12,014 nt of DNA from Gemmatimonadota bacterium (GCA_030747075.1 JASLLL010000048.1:1-12014); one strand, 5' to 3'. Shown: positions 1 through 7,180, counted from the first letter of the stretch. The notes: generated from the letters alone by a model not told the origin. Program-made: numbers and translations.

Positions 1-9
1 CGAACCCCC

Positions 10-91
10 AAAAAAAAGGAGCCCCGTCGGAACATCAGCCAAACCGTCCCCCTCGGTTGACCAATCAGAACCGGTTGACAGGGCTCCACAC
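10..91 (-). ncRNA. Candidate sigma54-dependent small RNA or attenuated leader
   Basis: With the sigma54 C at -12 placed at 103, transcription should start at about 91 (a G). The transcript then enters a 7-bp GC-rich stem after four bases: GGAGCCC (87 to 81) pairs with GGGCTCC (24 to 18). After a 1x1 mismatch the stem continues for three pairs (77-79 with 26-28). The 3' arm is followed directly by eight T (17 to 10), as at intrinsic terminators. Inside is a 5-bp hairpin, AACCG (58-54) with CGGTT (46-42), and loop AGGGGGA, a purine-rich loop that could base-pair with a target. Predicted length is about 82 nt. The outer stem closes a loop of roughly 50 nt, which is long for a simple terminator. 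The alternative is the leader of a protein gene starting at 35 or beyond the left edge. No homology to a named RNA is claimed. Confidence 0.45.
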
Positions 92-101
92 GCATCATCC
101 A

Positions 102-118
102 AGCAGAATGCGTGCCAG
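102..118 (-). promoter_or_regulatory. Sigma54 (-24/-12) promoter reading leftward
   Basis: On the minus strand the sequence reads CTGGCACG (118 to 111), CATT, CTGCT (106 to 102). The sigma54 consensus is YTGGCACG-N4-TTGCW. The -24 block matches fully, the GG and GC pairs have the correct spacing, and only the first T of the -12 block is C. The predicted start is at about 91. The promoter points away from the regulator gene. That regulator has an intact GAFTGA loop for contacting sigma54, so it is the obvious candidate activator. The plus strand also has a small inverted repeat, gtgcc/ggcac (112-125), overlapping the -24 element. Confidence 0.65.
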
Positions 119-131
119 TCGGCACCCCGAC

Positions 132-148
132 CCGTGAATAAGTCATAA
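132..148. promoter_or_regulatory. Degenerate third copy of the dyad operator
   Basis: This plus-strand stretch reads CCGTGA, five bases, TCATAA. It keeps one full half-site and the first three bases of the second half-site of the dyads at 227-262, with the same 17-bp layout. It lies just upstream of the sigma54 -24 element (centre about 49 bp before the predicted start), closer than usual for a sigma54 enhancer. It may be a low-affinity or chance site. Confidence 0.3.
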
Positions 149-226
149 CCGACGCAACAACAACGGATTGCACCGACACACACCGCGCCCGGGACGAGCT
201 ACATCCGATCCGACCGGCCCAGGGAT

Positions 227-262
227 GCGTGACTTTTTCACGGACCCGTGACTTTCTCACGG
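227..262. promoter_or_regulatory. Tandem 17-bp dyads, probable enhancer sites
   Basis: Two inverted repeats of the form (C/G)CGTGA-N5-TCACGG occupy 227-243 and 246-262, with centres 19 bp apart. The second is perfect over six base pairs on each side and extends to eight (244-251 with 257-264). The first has one mismatch at the outermost pair. A 6+5+6 dyad is the layout of classical NtrC binding sites, although the bases differ. The centres lie about 144 and 163 bp upstream of the start predicted for the sigma54 promoter. The dyads also follow the regulator's stop codon and could form RNA hairpins with loops GAAAG and AAAAG. Neither is followed by a T run on the minus strand, so an operator reading is preferred to a terminator. 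Confidence 0.5.
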
Positions 263-269
263 GTTTCGA

Positions 270-1655
270 TCACCCCAGCCCGTGCTTCCGGCAGAGATAG
301 CGAATCTGGTTGTCGTCCAGGCCCAGGGCGCGACCAGCGGAGGATTTGTTCCCCGCCGAAGCCGCGAGCGCATCCACGAGGATTGCCCGCTCAAAGGCGG
401 TGATGCGCTCCTTGAGCGGCAGCCCCTCGCTGGAATCCGCAACGATCCCCTCCCGGGCCGCGTCATTCTCCTCCGGGGGGATCATGAGATCGCCCGGATC
501 AAGGTCCTCCCCGTCCAGAAGCACCAGCGAGCTCTCCAGGACATGCTGGAGCTGGCGAATGTTCCCCGGCCACGAGAACTCCAGAAGGCGCTTCAGCGCG
601 GCGACCGAAAGCCGGGGCGGGCGACGCCCCATCTCCTCGGAGAGCGTGTCGAGGAAGTGCTCGGCAAGGGAGGCGATATCCCCCCGACGATCCCGAAGCG
701 GCGGCAGATCCACGGTGGCCACCTGCAGGCGGAACAGGAGGTCCTGGCGGAAGCTCCCCTCAAGGACCAGGTCCTCCAGACTCCGGTTGGTCGCTGCAAT
801 CAGCCGCACATCCGCGCAGATCTCCTCCGAGGAGCCCACCGGGCTGTAGGTTCGGTTGTCGAGAAACAGCAGCAGCTTCGCCTGAGCCGCGGCGTTCAGA
901 TTGCCGATCTCGTCGAGAAACAGCGTGCCCCCGTCCGCCTTGCGGATACGCCCCTCCCGGCGGACATCGGCCCCGGTGAACGCGCCACGAACATGCCCGA
1001 ACATCTCGCTCTCCATCAGCGACTCCGGAATCGCCGCGCCGTCGACCACCACAAAGGGACCGTCGGCGCGGCTCCCTTCCTCGTGAAGAACCCGCGCGAT
1101 GGACGACTTCCCCACGCCGCTCTCTCCCAGAAGGAGGACGGTCGTGGGAACTCCGGCGAGTTTCTGCAGCCGGGCGAACATCTTCTGTGCAGCGGGACTC
1201 TGCCCGATGAGGCTTCCAAAGGAATGGCGACGGCGAACCGTTCTGCGGAGGTCGCGAAGTTCACTCTCCAGCCGCGCCCGTTCCAGCGCACGCACCACGA
1301 CAATGCGCAGCACATCCGGATCCAGCGGTTTCAGGAGGAAATCGGTGGCCCCCTGCCGGACCATTTCCAGCGCGACATTCCGGTCCCGATCCCCCGTGGC
1401 GATCACCACCGGAACCCACGGGCGCCGCGCACGCACCTCTTTCAGCGTCCGCACACCGCCGTCCGCGGTGTCGGGGTCGGGCGGAAGGTGCAGATCGAGA
1501 ATCACAAGATCCACCGCCTCCCGCTCCACGACATCCAGCGCGCCAGCGCCGTCCTCCGCCTCCAGCACGCGATAATCCGCCTTCAGCAGGTGGTAGAGCA
1601 GCCGCCGCTCGGTGGCTTCATCATCCACCAGAAGAATGGTCGCGGGCTCTGCCAT
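270..1655 (-). CDS. Sigma54-dependent response regulator, PrsR/NtrC-like
   Basis: This 461-residue protein is a DNA-binding activator of sigma54 RNA polymerase controlled by phosphorylation. The receiver domain (about 6-125) has acidic residues D11/D12, phosphoacceptor D54, T87 and K109. The AAA+ domain (about 148-380) has Walker A GESGVGKS (177-184), the sigma54-contact loop GAFTGA (224-229) and Walker B GTLFLDE (243-249). A Fis-type helix-turn-helix fills the last 45 residues. After D54 the receiver carries the longer loop [11 protein letters not shown] instead of a short MPGMDG-type loop. From memory this is typical of PrsR, the regulator of PEP-CTERM/exosortase exopolysaccharide systems. 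The ATG has an AAGGGG ribosome site 8 bases upstream and starts 4 bases after the preceding stop. The likely partner is the NtrY-like kinase of the same operon. The likely target is the sigma54 promoter just beyond its own stop. All key residues are present. The family is near certain; the PrsR affiliation is an inference. Confidence 0.95.
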   Translation of the reverse strand: MAEPATILLVDDEATERRLLYHLLKADYRVLEAEDGAGALDVVEREAVDLVILDLHLPPDPDTADGGVRTLKEVRARRPWVPVVIATGDRDRNVALEMVRQGATDFLLKPLDPDVLRIVVVRALERARLESELRDLRRTVRRRHSFGSLIGQSPAAQKMFARLQKLAGVPTTVLLLGESGVGKSSIARVLHEEGSRADGPFVVVDGAAIPESLMESEMFGHVRGAFTGADVRREGRIRKADGGTLFLDEIGNLNAAAQAKLLLFLDNRTYSPVGSSEEICADVRLIAATNRSLEDLVLEGSFRQDLLFRLQVATVDLPPLRDRRGDIASLAEHFLDTLSEEMGRRPPRLSVAALKRLLEFSWPGNIRQLQHVLESSLVLLDGEDLDPGDLMIPPEENDAAREGIVADSSEGLPLKERITAFERAILVDALAASAGNKSSAGRALGLDDNQIRYLCRKHGLG

Positions 1656-1659
1656 GCCG

Positions 1660-1908
1660 TCAGCCCCTTTCCGCGCCCGGGTCGGACGCGCCCTCGCCCG
1701 GCGTCTTCAGGCGCACCGCCATCTCCTCCACCTGGCGAACCAGATCCGCCAGCATGGAGAGGGCTTCGGCCCGAAACTCCGGATCGTCGGGACTCTCGCG
1801 CAGGTTGTACAGGAGGAGATTCAGTTGCGAAGCGAGATTGTTCAGGTCGTGGACCGTCCGCCCCCGCTCCGAAGCGGTCGGTTCCTCCGGCCCGGGATGC
1901 GCCGTCAC
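1660..1908 (-). CDS. DHp-only histidine phosphotransfer-like small protein
   Basis: This 82-residue soluble protein starts at GTG; its start overlaps the kinase stop in a GTGA, with AGGGG 7 bases upstream. After a short polar leader it reads RTVHDLNNLASQLNLLLYNL, then a turn and a second amphipathic helix (about 46-70). This is the two-helix DHp hairpin of histidine kinases, with candidate phosphoacceptor H20. D21 and N24 fit the E/DxxN motif used in phosphatase reactions. From memory the helix resembles the HDLKNL segment of PrsK, the kinase partner of PrsR. There is no ATP-binding (CA) domain: N, G1, F and G2 boxes are all absent. Neighbours on both sides are coupled to it, a full kinase upstream and a response regulator downstream. 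It could be phosphorylated in trans by the kinase, pass phosphate to the regulator, remove it, or compete with the kinase DHp. It may also be a remnant of a lost PrsK-type kinase. Confidence 0.8.
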   Translation of the reverse strand: MTAHPGPEEPTASERGRTVHDLNNLASQLNLLLYNLRESPDDPEFRAEALSMLADLVRQVEEMAVRLKTPGEGASDPGAERG

Positions 1909-4900
1909 GACTCTTCCCCTTCCGCCGGATCATCCCCGCGCGCCAGCGGGAAGTGCAGCTCCACGAGCGTTCCCCTTCCGAGTTCCGAGGTGATCTCGAT
2001 CGAGCCGTCGTAGTCTTCCATGATCGCGCGGCAGATCGGCAGACCAAGCCCCGCGCCGCCCGTCTTCGTGGAGAAGCTCGGCTCGAAGATGCGCTCCAGA
2101 TTCGGCGCGGGAATCCCCTGCCCGGTGTCGCCGATTCGGGCGACGGCCCAGTCTCCCTCGACCTTTCCTGCAATCTCCAGCCGCCCCCCGTCGGGCATGG
2201 CCTGCACAGCGTTCTCCAGCAGGTTGATGAAGAGGCGCATCACCTCGTCGCGGTCGATGCGCACCGGCATCTCGTCTTTCTGCAGATCCATGCGAAGCTC
2301 GATGCCCCGTCCCGCCTCGCCGCAAAGACGCCCCGCGTCTCCCAGCAGGCTGCCCAGGTCCTCTCGCAGGATTCGGCGTCCCGGCATTCGGGCGTAGTCC
2401 GAGAACTCCACCGCGATCCTCCGCAGCGCCTCGCACCGGTCGATGATGGTCTCTGCGGACTCCTCCAGTATCCGATCGAACTTCGGGTGCCGGTCCCGCC
2501 AGGCCTCGCGCAACTGCTGCGCCGAGAGCTTCATGGGCGTCAGCGGGTTCTTGATCTCGTGGGCCACCTGCCGGGCCATTTCCGCCCAGGCCGTGATCTT
2601 CTTCGACCGGATCAGTTCCGTCAGATCCTCAAAGACCACCACCGCGCCCTGCGGGACACCGCTTCGATCGGAGAGCGGCGTTCCCAGCAGTCGGATCGTC
2701 CGGTCTTCCCCGCCCGCCACGCCGGGCAGGTCGATTTCGCGGACGATCTCCCCGGCATTCTGTCCGAAGAGAGGGACCGCCTCGGCCAGCACCACTCCCG
2801 ACTTTCCCGCATCTCCCGGCCGCAAGCCGATCAGATCGCCCGGATCCACGCCCAGAATCCGAGCGGCAGCTTCGTTGACGGTCGCCACCCGGCCCGAGCG
2901 GTCGAAGCTCACCACTCCGGACCCCACATGCCGAATGATCGCCTCGATGTACTCCCGGCGTTCTCGATCGCGCGCTTCGGAAGTGGCCAGCCTGCGGCTC
3001 ATTGCGTTGAACGAATCGATCAGCCGACCGATCTCTCCGCCCGCTCTCGTCGCGATTCGATGCCCCAGTTCCCCGCCACCGACGCGTTCCGCGCCCGCCG
3101 TCAGCGCGGCTATCGGACGGGTCAGCCGACCGGCCAGCAGCACGGCCGCGAGGATCGCCGCAGCGAGCACAAAGAGGCAGAGAAAGTAGATGCCGGAAAG
3201 CACTCGCGTGGCCCCCGGATCCAGCCCGGCCCCCGGAAAAGGACTGAGCGCGACGATCATCCCTGCCGGCTGGTTGGTCTCATCCGGGAGCGGGCCGCAG
3301 CTCTCCAGAAAGGCCCCCGCACCCACACGCCTCTCGACCAGTGTCGTTCGCGCGCCTTCCAGTTCGATCGCGACGAAAGCGGGGGCGTCCACCAGATCGC
3401 TCAGGATCTCGGACTGGTAAAGCCCCGGCCGGGATGTCGCCGCCAGACGACCTCCGGCAAAGAAACTGAGCGGCGAACCGACCCGTCGCTCCAACTCCGA
3501 AACCAGCGTGTCATCCACACGCCGAAACGCCAGCACGGCCCCGGTTCGTGGCACGCCCGCGGGGTCCGAAGGTGCCAGCGGGATCGAGGCGCACGCAAAG
3601 AGCTGTGTGCCCTCCCGGCGAAAATAGCCCGGGTAGGTCGCGCCCGGCGCGCCGCCCACCGGCAGCAGGGGAACCCCGGCTTCTCCGCCGGGACTCAGAG
3701 CCACCACGCGTCCGTCGGCATCCACGACCACCAGCGCGTCCGCGGACGCCGGAGAGGGAATCTCCACCGGCTCCGGCCCGCCCCCCGGTTCCTCCACCAG
3801 CCGCCGCACCTCCTCGGAGCGCGCGGCATTCCGGGCGGCATCCGAGAGACGCCGAGAGAGAATCTCCCGTGCGACGCGCAAGTTGCCTTCCAGCACGGAG
3901 CGAAACTCCTTGCGCCGCTCCTGCACGAACAGCTCCCGCCCCGCGAATCCCAGGAGCACGGTCGGCAGGAGGGACACCAGGAGGAACCCGGCGATCACCC
4001 GCTCGCGGAAGCCCGGCCGGGGAATGTCCATCCACGGAATCCGGTTCGGGGCGACCCACGATCCGAGCATCGCCACGAGAACCAGCACCGCCGCCAGCAC
4101 GAGGGTCGCCAGAACGACCCGCGCGAGAAGATAGGCTCCCGACACCACCCCCGCGCGACGCAACCCGTACGCCAGATACCCCACGGTACGATGGCCATCG
4201 TGCTCCCGAACGCAGTAGACATCGTACAGCGCTCCCCCGATCCGGCGCTCCACCCAGCGCCCGCCTGCACCGGGGTCGTTCAGCGCTTCGGCAATCACCG
4301 ACGGCACACGATTCCCAAGCCCGCCCTCCGGGTCGGTGGACGCCACGAGAACATCGCCCCGGTAGCGATCGATTCGATCGGGCACCTGACGGGCGAAGCG
4401 CAGGAAATCCTCTCCGGCCGGAATGCTCCCGAAGACGCGTGCCAGCCGACGCCCGGACTCCTCTTCCGGCCGGAGATCGTCGTGGAACGCCAGCTGCACT
4501 TCGACCGAACCGCGAACCGCCTCCCCGTCCAGCACGGGGATCTCTCCGAAATAGAGGTCCACGCGGGCACCCTCGACTTCCGTTCGACGGAATCGACGCC
4601 TCTCCTCCCCCCCGGTCATTCCCGAGCCGGTCCCTGCCGCCAGCTCTTCGGGAAAGTCGAGGCGGAACGCGCTGAACGCACTCCCCGATGCATCCCGAAT
4701 CCGAACGGAGCAGCCCGCGCCCGCCCTCGGAAGAGGACTCCCGGCCCAGAGCATGAAGGCCAGGTTGCCCTCTTCAAACCGGGACTCCCCGTCCAGCGCG
4801 TCACGCAGAAGCCCGGACGACGCAAACTGCTCCAGCGCGCCCTCCAGCAGGAAGTGCCTCGTGGGGGACGGGCTCTCGGTGCCCTCCAGCGCGCGAAGTT

Positions 4901-6602
4901 CCACGAGTTCCCGTCGGCGATGCTCCACGCCTTCGCGAAGTGGAAGGAAGTTCGCCAATGCGGCCAGCACCGAAACCGCCAGGACCGATCCCGTGCCGGG
5001 CCGTTTCCAGCGCCTCCCAACCAGATGAAAGGCCGCCAGCACGACCAGCGCCGGAACGGGGCGCGCGAAGTCTCCCGCGGCAACCCGATCCGGAACGCCC
5101 ATCTTCACCGCCGACGCCAGGAGCGCGGGAACCGCCAGCGCGATGACCCGGATTCGCGGAGGAATGGAGGACAGCAGCCCGGAGGCCGCAGTCAGCAGGA
5201 TATCGCCCGCCATGAGGAACGCCGCGCCGCCGAGGAGCAGCCCCAGCTCCAGCGCAGCGACCGGAGGGGCGGCGAAAGGATCCAGTCCCTCGAAGAGGGA
5301 GGCGTTCGCGTTCCGGGTGATGTCCAGCACGCGAGTCCAGTGAAACCCGACCAGCGACCCCACGAATCCCGCCGCCGCAAGGCCCGGCAGACCGAGGAGG
5401 AAGGGGTGCGCGCGGGACGCGGAGGCGAGGCGGTCCTCCCGGGCAAGGAGGCGGCCCCGCACTTCACGCACGCTCAGGAACACGGCGGCCGCCGTGAGCA
5501 CGAGATCCCCCGGAGAGCGAAGGAGCCCCCAGTAGCGGATGGACGCAAACCACCCGGGGTCGAATATGCCCGTCGGGTCCGCACGAGATGCGGAGGCGGT
5601 CCAGGTGAGGAGCGCCACCCGTGTGCCGGCCAGCAACGCCAACCGGGCGGCCATTCCCGGAAGCCCGGAGAACACGGATGTGGGCCTGCCGGGCGTGAAG
5701 CAGATCCAAAGGCGCATCGCCGCAAGGAGAAGCAGCGCGCCGAAGACCCAGGTCCGAAGAGAGCGTGCCCCGCCGAAGGTGTCCGCCGCCAGCGCCGCCT
5801 TGCGGAGTCCCGCCAGCGTGACGCGCCCGACCGGAGCCCCTCCTTCGCGCACAATGTCCACCACCGCCGACGCCGACTCCTCCCCCACATTCGCCCGGAG
5901 CTTGCCAGGCTGAATGTCGCGAATCCGCGCGGCTCCGTCCGCCTCCACAGAGAGCGACACTTCCGCGTGCGTCCCCCCCGGCCCCTCCAGATCACGAAGC
6001 GCGTCTTCGGTCCGCAGGTAACGATTGCTCAGCGGGAACAGCACGCGGAGCGGCTTCTGAAAGACGACATAGCCACGCGGGCCGTCCTCTCCCGGAATGG
6101 GGCGGATCGCCTCCAGCAGCGTGTAAATGTGTCCCGGGCGAATGCGCACCACGGCGCGGGAAGAGGGCGGGCGGGCGGGAAGCGTGGTCGTCGCCGTGGG
6201 AGCCCAGCCCGACCAGGCGCGGGGGTGGCCGGTCGCATCGTAGACGGTCACGCCTTCGCGACCGCGACGCACCGGTAGCTGGCGCTCCAGATCGAGGAAC
6301 ACCGGCCTCCGGGCGGTTCTCTCCAGCTCCTCCCGCGCCGAGAGCAGCGCGTGCGTGTCCGGATCTTCGCCGACATCCCGGATTCGCAGGAGGGCCGCCT
6401 CGCCCGCTTCGCGCAAAAGCCCCACGATCCGATCCGCGGACACGGTGAGTTCCGCTTCGGCCCGCTCCTCCCAGGAAGCGCGGAATGCCGCCTCCCGCGT
6501 GAAGAGACTCGCCTGCAGGATGACCGCCAGCAGGCCCACGGCCACCAGCGGCAGATCCAGCGGGAACGGGTGGCGGCGGGAACGGGGTTCAGGCGGCGTC
6601 AT
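1905..6602 (-). CDS. Giant NtrY-like membrane sensor histidine kinase
   Basis: This 1565-residue protein is about twice the usual NtrY length. Predicted order: membrane segment 16-36; an extracytoplasmic region to about 282; roughly eight membrane segments between 283 and 555; a second extracytoplasmic region to about 820; membrane segments near 821-845 and 863-885; a third sensor region to about 1133; membrane segment 1134-1158; HAMP (about 1158-1210); PAS (about 1217-1325); DHp with RQVAHEIKNPLTPMKL and phosphoacceptor H1348; and an ATPase domain with N box NLLENAVQAMPDGG, G1 DTGQGIP, F box FEPSFSTK and G2 GGAGLGLP. From about 850 onward it follows NtrY architecture; the first 840 residues are an added membrane module of unknown ligand. 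All catalytic boxes are intact, so it should autophosphorylate and signal to the sigma54 regulator two genes on. No clear Shine-Dalgarno precedes the ATG, which starts 16 bases after the previous stop, so translation may depend on the upstream gene. The reading frame is unbroken. Confidence 0.93.
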   Translation of the reverse strand: MTPPEPRSRRHPFPLDLPLVAVGLLAVILQASLFTREAAFRASWEERAEAELTVSADRIVGLLREAGEAALLRIRDVGEDPDTHALLSAREELERTARRPVFLDLERQLPVRRGREGVTVYDATGHPRAWSGWAPTATTTLPARPPSSRAVVRIRPGHIYTLLEAIRPIPGEDGPRGYVVFQKPLRVLFPLSNRYLRTEDALRDLEGPGGTHAEVSLSVEADGAARIRDIQPGKLRANVGEESASAVVDIVREGGAPVGRVTLAGLRKAALAADTFGGARSLRTWVFGALLLLAAMRLWICFTPGRPTSVFSGLPGMAARLALLAGTRVALLTWTASASRADPTGIFDPGWFASIRYWGLLRSPGDLVLTAAAVFLSVREVRGRLLAREDRLASASRAHPFLLGLPGLAAAGFVGSLVGFHWTRVLDITRNANASLFEGLDPFAAPPVAALELGLLLGGAAFLMAGDILLTAASGLLSSIPPRIRVIALAVPALLASAVKMGVPDRVAAGDFARPVPALVVLAAFHLVGRRWKRPGTGSVLAVSVLAALANFLPLREGVEHRRRELVELRALEGTESPSPTRHFLLEGALEQFASSGLLRDALDGESRFEEGNLAFMLWAGSPLPRAGAGCSVRIRDASGSAFSAFRLDFPEELAAGTGSGMTGGEERRRFRRTEVEGARVDLYFGEIPVLDGEAVRGSVEVQLAFHDDLRPEEESGRRLARVFGSIPAGEDFLRFARQVPDRIDRYRGDVLVASTDPEGGLGNRVPSVIAEALNDPGAGGRWVERRIGGALYDVYCVREHDGHRTVGYLAYGLRRAGVVSGAYLLARVVLATLVLAAVLVLVAMLGSWVAPNRIPWMDIPRPGFRERVIAGFLLVSLLPTVLLGFAGRELFVQERRKEFRSVLEGNLRVAREILSRRLSDAARNAARSEEVRRLVEEPGGGPEPVEIPSPASADALVVVDADGRVVALSPGGEAGVPLLPVGGAPGATYPGYFRREGTQLFACASIPLAPSDPAGVPRTGAVLAFRRVDDTLVSELERRVGSPLSFFAGGRLAATSRPGLYQSEILSDLVDAPAFVAIELEGARTTLVERRVGAGAFLESCGPLPDETNQPAGMIVALSPFPGAGLDPGATRVLSGIYFLCLFVLAAAILAAVLLAGRLTRPIAALTAGAERVGGGELGHRIATRAGGEIGRLIDSFNAMSRRLATSEARDRERREYIEAIIRHVGSGVVSFDRSGRVATVNEAAARILGVDPGDLIGLRPGDAGKSGVVLAEAVPLFGQNAGEIVREIDLPGVAGGEDRTIRLLGTPLSDRSGVPQGAVVVFEDLTELIRSKKITAWAEMARQVAHEIKNPLTPMKLSAQQLREAWRDRHPKFDRILEESAETIIDRCEALRRIAVEFSDYARMPGRRILREDLGSLLGDAGRLCGEAGRGIELRMDLQKDEMPVRIDRDEVMRLFINLLENAVQAMPDGGRLEIAGKVEGDWAVARIGDTGQGIPAPNLERIFEPSFSTKTGGAGLGLPICRAIMEDYDGSIEITSELGRGTLVELHFPLARGDDPAEGEES

Positions 6603-6618
6603 CGGCGGGGGGTACCGG

Positions 6619-7137
6619 TCAAGGTTCCACGGACCGGATCTCCCCCACGACCCAGGAACCGCCCCCGGGCCGGAGGGAAATGTACACGCGGTCTTCGCGC
6701 ACCAGGCCGCTGTCCGTCACGATCTCCCGAGCGGCCACGGCGTAAGGAGACCGGCCGTCATCGCCCAGGTTCCAGTACCGCCGGAACTCGAACCGCTCGA
6801 CCCGGGAGAATCGGAACGCGTCATGCAGCAGGAAGTATGCCTGATCGCGATTGAAGGAACCGCCTCGCCCTCCTCCATGGATGAAGGAGATCGTGACACG
6901 GTCTCTCTCGTCCAGAAGCTCAACCAGAGCATCCGCGTCCGCACGCTCCCAGGCCTCTTCCACGGAAGCGAACACGCTCAGCGGCCCGGTCTTCGAAAGG
7001 GTGGCCGTGCCCAGGTCTTCCCGGTCGATGCCCGCATCCAGCACGGACTCTCCATCCTGGAAAGAGCCGGGCGCCGCGACACCCGGCAGCAGACACAGAA
7101 CGGTCGCCAGCAGCGGGATCTTTGTGCGCAGGTTCAT
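6619..7137 (-). CDS. Exported NTF2-like (DUF4783-like) protein
   Basis: This 172-residue protein begins with a signal peptide (MNLRTKIPLLATVLCLLPG, cleavage probably just after GVAAPG) and has no lipobox. The remainder, about residues 49-172, alternates helix and strand in the pattern of small NTF2-like folds: a helix with EEAWERADADALVELL, a strand with RVTISF, a helix QAYFLLHDAF, then strands including FEFRRYW, AAREIV and EDRVYISLR. This recalls the DUF4783 proteins of Bacteroidota, but the assignment is by eye. The ATG at 7137 was chosen over in-frame starts up to 7227 because GGGAGGG lies just upstream and the signal peptide begins there. The longer form would overlap secF. It sits between secF and the sensor kinase, 16 bases before the kinase, and may be a periplasmic partner of it. 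Function unknown. Confidence 0.75.
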   Translation of the reverse strand: MNLRTKIPLLATVLCLLPGVAAPGSFQDGESVLDAGIDREDLGTATLSKTGPLSVFASVEEAWERADADALVELLDERDRVTISFIHGGGRGGSFNRDQAYFLLHDAFRFSRVERFEFRRYWNLGDDGRSPYAVAAREIVTDSGLVREDRVYISLRPGGGSWVVGEIRSVEP

Positions 7138-7138
7138 G

Positions 7139-7180
7139 GACCCTCCCGGCCGGATCATAGATCCTGACCGCCGGAGGGTC
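7139..7180 (-). promoter_or_regulatory. Hairpin sequestering the ribosome site of the NTF2-like gene
   Basis: In the 57-bp gap after secF, 7173-7180 and 7139-7146 form an 8-bp perfect stem. Inside it, 7160-7164 and 7152-7156 form a second 5-bp stem around a three-base loop. The 3' arm on the transcript contains the ribosome site GGGAGGG of the NTF2-like gene and ends one base before its ATG. There is no T run, so it is not a typical intrinsic terminator. It could lower translation of the downstream gene relative to secDF, or protect the end of the secDF message. Confidence 0.5.

Larger units (their letters stand above)
1..269. other. Regulatory intergenic region downstream of the response regulator
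   Basis: No convincing complete protein gene is visible here. The base composition is less GC-rich than in the genes. The region contains, in minus-strand order, two tandem dyads (227-262), a weaker third site (132-148), a sigma54-type promoter (102-118) and a terminator-like RNA segment ending in a run of eight T (10-17). One minus-strand ATG at 33-35 opens a frame that runs off the left edge and would begin MFRRGSFFLGV. A G-rich Shine-Dalgarno-like stretch (48-52) lies about 11 bases before it, so a partial gene cannot be excluded. However, that ATG lies inside the predicted terminator structure, which favours a non-coding transcript. Confidence 0.6.

Noticed and set aside
33-35. Start codon of a leftward gene (MFRRGSFFLGV...)
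   Set aside because: Only 11 codons are visible, the ribosome site is weak and distant, and the ATG lies inside the predicted terminator stem-loop. It is kept only as an alternative in the intergenic entry.
72-80. Plus-strand TTGACA at 75-80 as a sigma70 promoter
   Set aside because: No acceptable -10 sequence follows at 16-18 bases and no plus-strand gene lies downstream.
227-264. Intrinsic terminator for the response regulator gene
   Set aside because: Two neat hairpins can form, but neither is followed by a T run on the minus strand. Their 17-bp dyad layout and their distance from a sigma54 promoter fit enhancer sites better. A termination role is not excluded.
282-6278. A 1998-codon open frame on the plus strand, antisense to the regulator, the DHp protein and most of the kinase
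   Set aside because: It is rich in Arg, Pro, His and Gln and shows no domain or motif. The opposite strand carries well-recognised kinase and regulator motifs throughout. Strong third-position GC bias removes stops from this antisense frame.
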